DNA of 7,369 bases from the NCBI GenBank assembly GCA_002481295.1, contig DLDU01000070.1, forward strand, positions 1 to 7,369, given 5' to 3'. Origin of the DNA: Prevotella sp. UBA7764. Its GTDB lineage: Bacteria; Bacteroidota; Bacteroidia; Bacteroidales; Bacteroidaceae. Each line of letters opens with the position of its first letter. Position 1 is the first letter of the stretch. This document shows positions 5,311-7,369 of the stretch, piece after piece. The notes under the pieces were generated by a model that was given only the letters and a program-made list of their open reading frames with translations, did not search any database and was not told where the DNA came from. The position numbers were made by a program, and so were the translations under genes.

Positions 5311-6459
5311 ATTGCCCTGGCCTTTTTGTTGATACTGCTGGCAGTCTTCTATGCCCTGCGGTCACGTGTCTATTTCTTCCGGTTTATGACGACCGTTCAG
5401 GCTGCCGTGCCCGCGCTGGCAACCGCCGCCGTCCTCACCGTCGTCATGGGGCTCACGCGCCAGGCACCCGAGGAAAAACCCGCCGCCGATGTGCTTGGGC
5501 TGACCAAAATGCTCAATTTCTGGCCGTTTATCCTCGTCTATCTGTGGAATACGATGATCGTCGGCGAGGTGGCTATCTTTCAGATCTGTCACTTCCGCCG
5601 CCAGGTGATCCCCTCGCTGGTGTGCCATGCCGGCCTGTTCATCTTCATTGTCTGCGGCACACTCGGCAGTGCCGACATGCAGAAATTGAAGATGTATTGT
5701 GAGGAGGGAAAGCCCGAATGGCGCGCGCTCGACGCTTACAACAATGTCGTAGAACTGCCGCTTGCCATCCAGCTCAACCGCTTCACCATCGACGAGTACC
5801 CACCGAAGCTGATGGTGGTGAGCATGACGACAGGACTGCCACAGCCGCAGCAGAAGCCTCAGACGCTTGTCATCGACGACAGCTACACGCCGACGGAACT
5901 CTTAGGCTGGAAGATCCAAGTATTAAAAAGAATAGACAATGCCATGCCGAAGGCTATGGCGAAGATGATGAAGGGGATGCCTGAGGGAATGGCGACCCGC
6001 ATGAAGATGGACCAGCTCGGCATGCGGCTCAACGAGGGCGGCTTTGTCGCTTACCAAGGCAAAGGAGCCGCTACAGCACTCTACATCTCCGCTACCAAGG
6101 GAAAACAGCGGAAGACAGGCTGGGTCTCCAGTGGCAGCTATCTCTTTCCCATCAGCGGCGTCAGCTTAGGCAATAATCTTGAGGTGGTCATGCCGACGCG
6201 CGAGCCGATGCGTTATGCCTCCAACGTGAATATCTATACCCAAAAGGACGCGCTGAACATACCGACAACAATCGAAGTCAACAAGCCGTTCAGCCTCGGT
6301 GACTGGAAGATCTATCAGCTCAGCTACAACGAGCAGATGGGCAAGTGGAGCAATGTCAGTGTCTTTGAACTGGTCAAGGATCCTTGGCTGCCCTATACCT
6401 ATGTGGGGCTGTATCTGCTCGTTCTCGGTGCCATACTGATATTCATACAAAAACGTTAG
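5275..6459 (+). CDS. resB: ResB-like cytochrome c biogenesis protein (System II), body of a frameshifted gene
   Basis: ResB/Ccs1 proteins pair with CcsA to carry heme across the membrane and attach it to apocytochromes c. This open frame can only begin at a TTG (5275); the natural start is at 5181 in another frame. By its own numbering, membrane helices lie at about 12-28, 41-61, 83-105, 112-132 and 374-391. The CHAGLFIFIVCG segment (117-128) carries a conserved-type His118. A large extracytoplasmic domain (about 133-372) ends with the family-like pattern SNVNIY, EVNKPF, DWKIYQLSYNE, KDPWLPYTYVG. Residues 224-250 contain nine methionines. The stop lies 2 nt before ccsA, implying translational coupling. 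Family is clear; whether a full-length protein is made depends on the frameshift. Confidence 0.88.
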   Translation: MNGSFSCGRTIFIALAFLLILLAVFYALRSRVYFFRFMTTVQAAVPALATAAVLTVVMGLTRQAPEEKPAADVLGLTKMLNFWPFILVYLWNTMIVGEVAIFQICHFRRQVIPSLVCHAGLFIFIVCGTLGSADMQKLKMYCEEGKPEWRALDAYNNVVELPLAIQLNRFTIDEYPPKLMVVSMTTGLPQPQQKPQTLVIDDSYTPTELLGWKIQVLKRIDNAMPKAMAKMMKGMPEGMATRMKMDQLGMRLNEGGFVAYQGKGAATALYISATKGKQRKTGWVSSGSYLFPISGVSLGNNLEVVMPTREPMRYASNVNIYTQKDALNIPTTIEVNKPFSLGDWKIYQLSYNEQMGKWSNVSVFELVKDPWLPYTYVGLYLLVLGAILIFIQKR

Positions 6460-6461
6460 CC

Positions 6462-7256
6462 ATGCAAATCTGGAATTTTTTTCTTTTCTTCGCCCTTGCC
6501 GCCATGCTTTTCTGGTCGCTCGGTGCTTTCTTTTCCTGGAAGGGGAAGAAGGCATTGGCCGTCGGAGCTACCATGGTGGGGCTGGCCGTCTTCCTTTCCT
6601 ATGTCATCGTGCTGTGGATTGCTCTCGACCGTCCACCGATGCGCACGATGGGAGAGACGCGCTTGTGGTATTCACTCTTCCTGCCACTGATGGGCCTGAT
6701 CGTCTACAGCCGGTGGAACTACAAGTGGTTGCTGTCGTTCTCCACCGTACTGGCAGCCGTGTTTATCACCATCAACCTGCTCAAACCAGAGATACACAGC
6801 AAGACGATGATGCCCGCGCTGCAAAGCCCATGGTTTGCTCCGCATGTCATCATCTACATGATGGCATACGCCCTGCTCGGCGCCGCCTTTGTCATGGCCG
6901 CCTATCTGCTCTTCTTCCATCACTATCAAGTGCCATCGGACAAGGAGTGGACGATCACCGACAACCTCGTGTATGTCGGTTGGGCGTTCCTCACCCTTGG
7001 CATGCTCTCCGGTGCCTTGTGGGCCAAGATGGCATGGGGCAACTACTGGGCGTGGGATCCTAAGGAGACATGGGCGGCAGCCACGTGGCTCGCCTATCTG
7101 GTCTATATTCATTATCGACTGAGGAAACAGGGAAACATGCGCTTTGCCCTATGGGTGCTCATCGTCAACTTCGCGCTGTTGCAGATGTGCTGGTGGGGCA
7201 TCAACTACCTGCCTTCTGCCCAAGGCACCAGCGTACACACCTATTACATGAACTGA
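6462..7256 (+). CDS. ccsA: Cytochrome c biogenesis protein CcsA (heme handling, System II)
   Basis: CcsA is the WWD-domain membrane partner of ResB in heme delivery and attachment to c-type cytochromes. The 264-aa protein is mostly membrane helices. The tryptophan-rich signature WGNYWAWDPKETWA spans 192-205. His128 before it and His259 after it fit the two external heme-ligating histidines, and His217 follows the next helix. The GETRLWYSL motif (64-72) and the closing GINYLP...HTYY segment (246-262) are typical of the family. The ATG at 6462 is chosen over an upstream in-frame start at 6384, because it follows the ResB stop by 2 nt and begins directly with a membrane helix (MQIWNFFLFF). It is the last visible gene of the nrf operon. 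It resembles the C-terminal half of Wolinella NrfI. Confidence 0.95.
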   Translation: MQIWNFFLFFALAAMLFWSLGAFFSWKGKKALAVGATMVGLAVFLSYVIVLWIALDRPPMRTMGETRLWYSLFLPLMGLIVYSRWNYKWLLSFSTVLAAVFITINLLKPEIHSKTMMPALQSPWFAPHVIIYMMAYALLGAAFVMAAYLLFFHHYQVPSDKEWTITDNLVYVGWAFLTLGMLSGALWAKMAWGNYWAWDPKETWAAATWLAYLVYIHYRLRKQGNMRFALWVLIVNFALLQMCWWGINYLPSAQGTSVHTYYMN

Positions 7257-7281
7257 CAGCATGGTCGTGTAACGAGAATCA

Positions 7282-7340
7282 GTAAAGTGTCTAAAGCAAT
7301 GTAAAGTGAAACAGTAAACAACAACAAGGAGTGTAAAGTG
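7282..7340 (+). repeat. Three direct copies of GTAAAGTG downstream of ccsA
   Basis: The octamer GTAAAGTG occurs at 7282-7289, 7301-7308 and 7333-7340, with looser relatives between (TAAAGCA, GTAAACA). The tract is bounded by a 7-bp inverted pair, AGAATCA (7275-7281) and TGATTCT (7339-7345). No gene or hairpin terminator is visible from 7257 to the window end. It may be degenerate intergenic repeat or the leader of a gene beyond the window. Confidence 0.5.
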
Positions 7341-7369
7341 ATTCTAGGTGACGTGTACTGAATAAGTTG

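Noticed and set aside
5301..5311. Programmed +1 frameshift as explanation for the split ResB-like frame
   Set aside because: There is no in-frame stop, rare-codon slip site or stimulating element at the junction, so a mutation or sequence error is more likely.
4953..5702. A 249-codon frame overlapping the end of nrfA and running into the ResB-like gene
   Set aside because: Only 5181 to about 5310 is authentic (the ResB-like N terminus). The part inside nrfA is a shadow frame, and the part after the frameshift is out-of-frame sequence.
6384..6461. Upstream start for ccsA overlapping the end of the ResB-like gene
   Set aside because: The added residues are Cys/Arg-rich and lie in the shadow of the last ResB helix. 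The ATG at 6462 fits the family N terminus and the 2-nt spacing.

Overview
The window reads as chromosomal DNA from a Bacteroidales bacterium, most likely Prevotellaceae-like. The reasons are the protein sequence types, the lack of strong Shine-Dalgarno sites, and several intergenic matches to the Bacteroidetes promoter pattern (TTG-type -33 box, about 20 bp, TAnnTTTG -7 box). Coding DNA is moderately GC-rich and intergenic DNA is AT-rich. I do not name a species.

Layout: (1) 75-1210, minus strand: a glycolytic glyceraldehyde-3-phosphate dehydrogenase gene (gap) with a clear rho-independent terminator and a promoter near 1309-1342. (2) 1430-2678, plus strand: mscL (mechanosensitive channel) and murQ (MurNAc-6-phosphate etherase), 16 nt apart and probably co-transcribed from a promoter that occupies the same 38 bp as the gap promoter on the opposite strand. 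(3) 2710-2859, minus strand: a small uncharacterised 49-aa gene, convergent with murQ and divergent from nrfH. (4) 3028-7256, plus strand: an operon for dissimilatory nitrite reduction to ammonia: nrfH (tetraheme quinol dehydrogenase), nrfA (pentaheme nitrite reductase), a ResB-like gene and ccsA (System II cytochrome c maturation). (5) 7257-7369: a short gene-free tail with a repeated octamer.

How the genes work together: NrfH takes electrons from the menaquinol pool and passes them to NrfA, which reduces nitrite to ammonium outside the cytoplasmic membrane. Both carry covalent c-type hemes. The ResB-like protein and CcsA form the heme lyase that would attach those hemes, including the unusual CxxCK heme of NrfA. 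This resembles the fused NrfI protein of Wolinella, split here into two genes.

The main anomaly is in the ResB-like gene. Its N-terminal and C-terminal parts are both recognisable but lie in different frames, joined near position 5301-5311 by an apparent one-base excess. Either the gene is broken in this strain or the sequence has an error. Otherwise the window holds known families. I found no new defence, mobile or RNA system. The less ordinary content is regulatory: overlapping divergent promoters, an 8-bp inverted repeat between the nrfH and small-gene promoters, and phased heptamers in the nrfH promoter.
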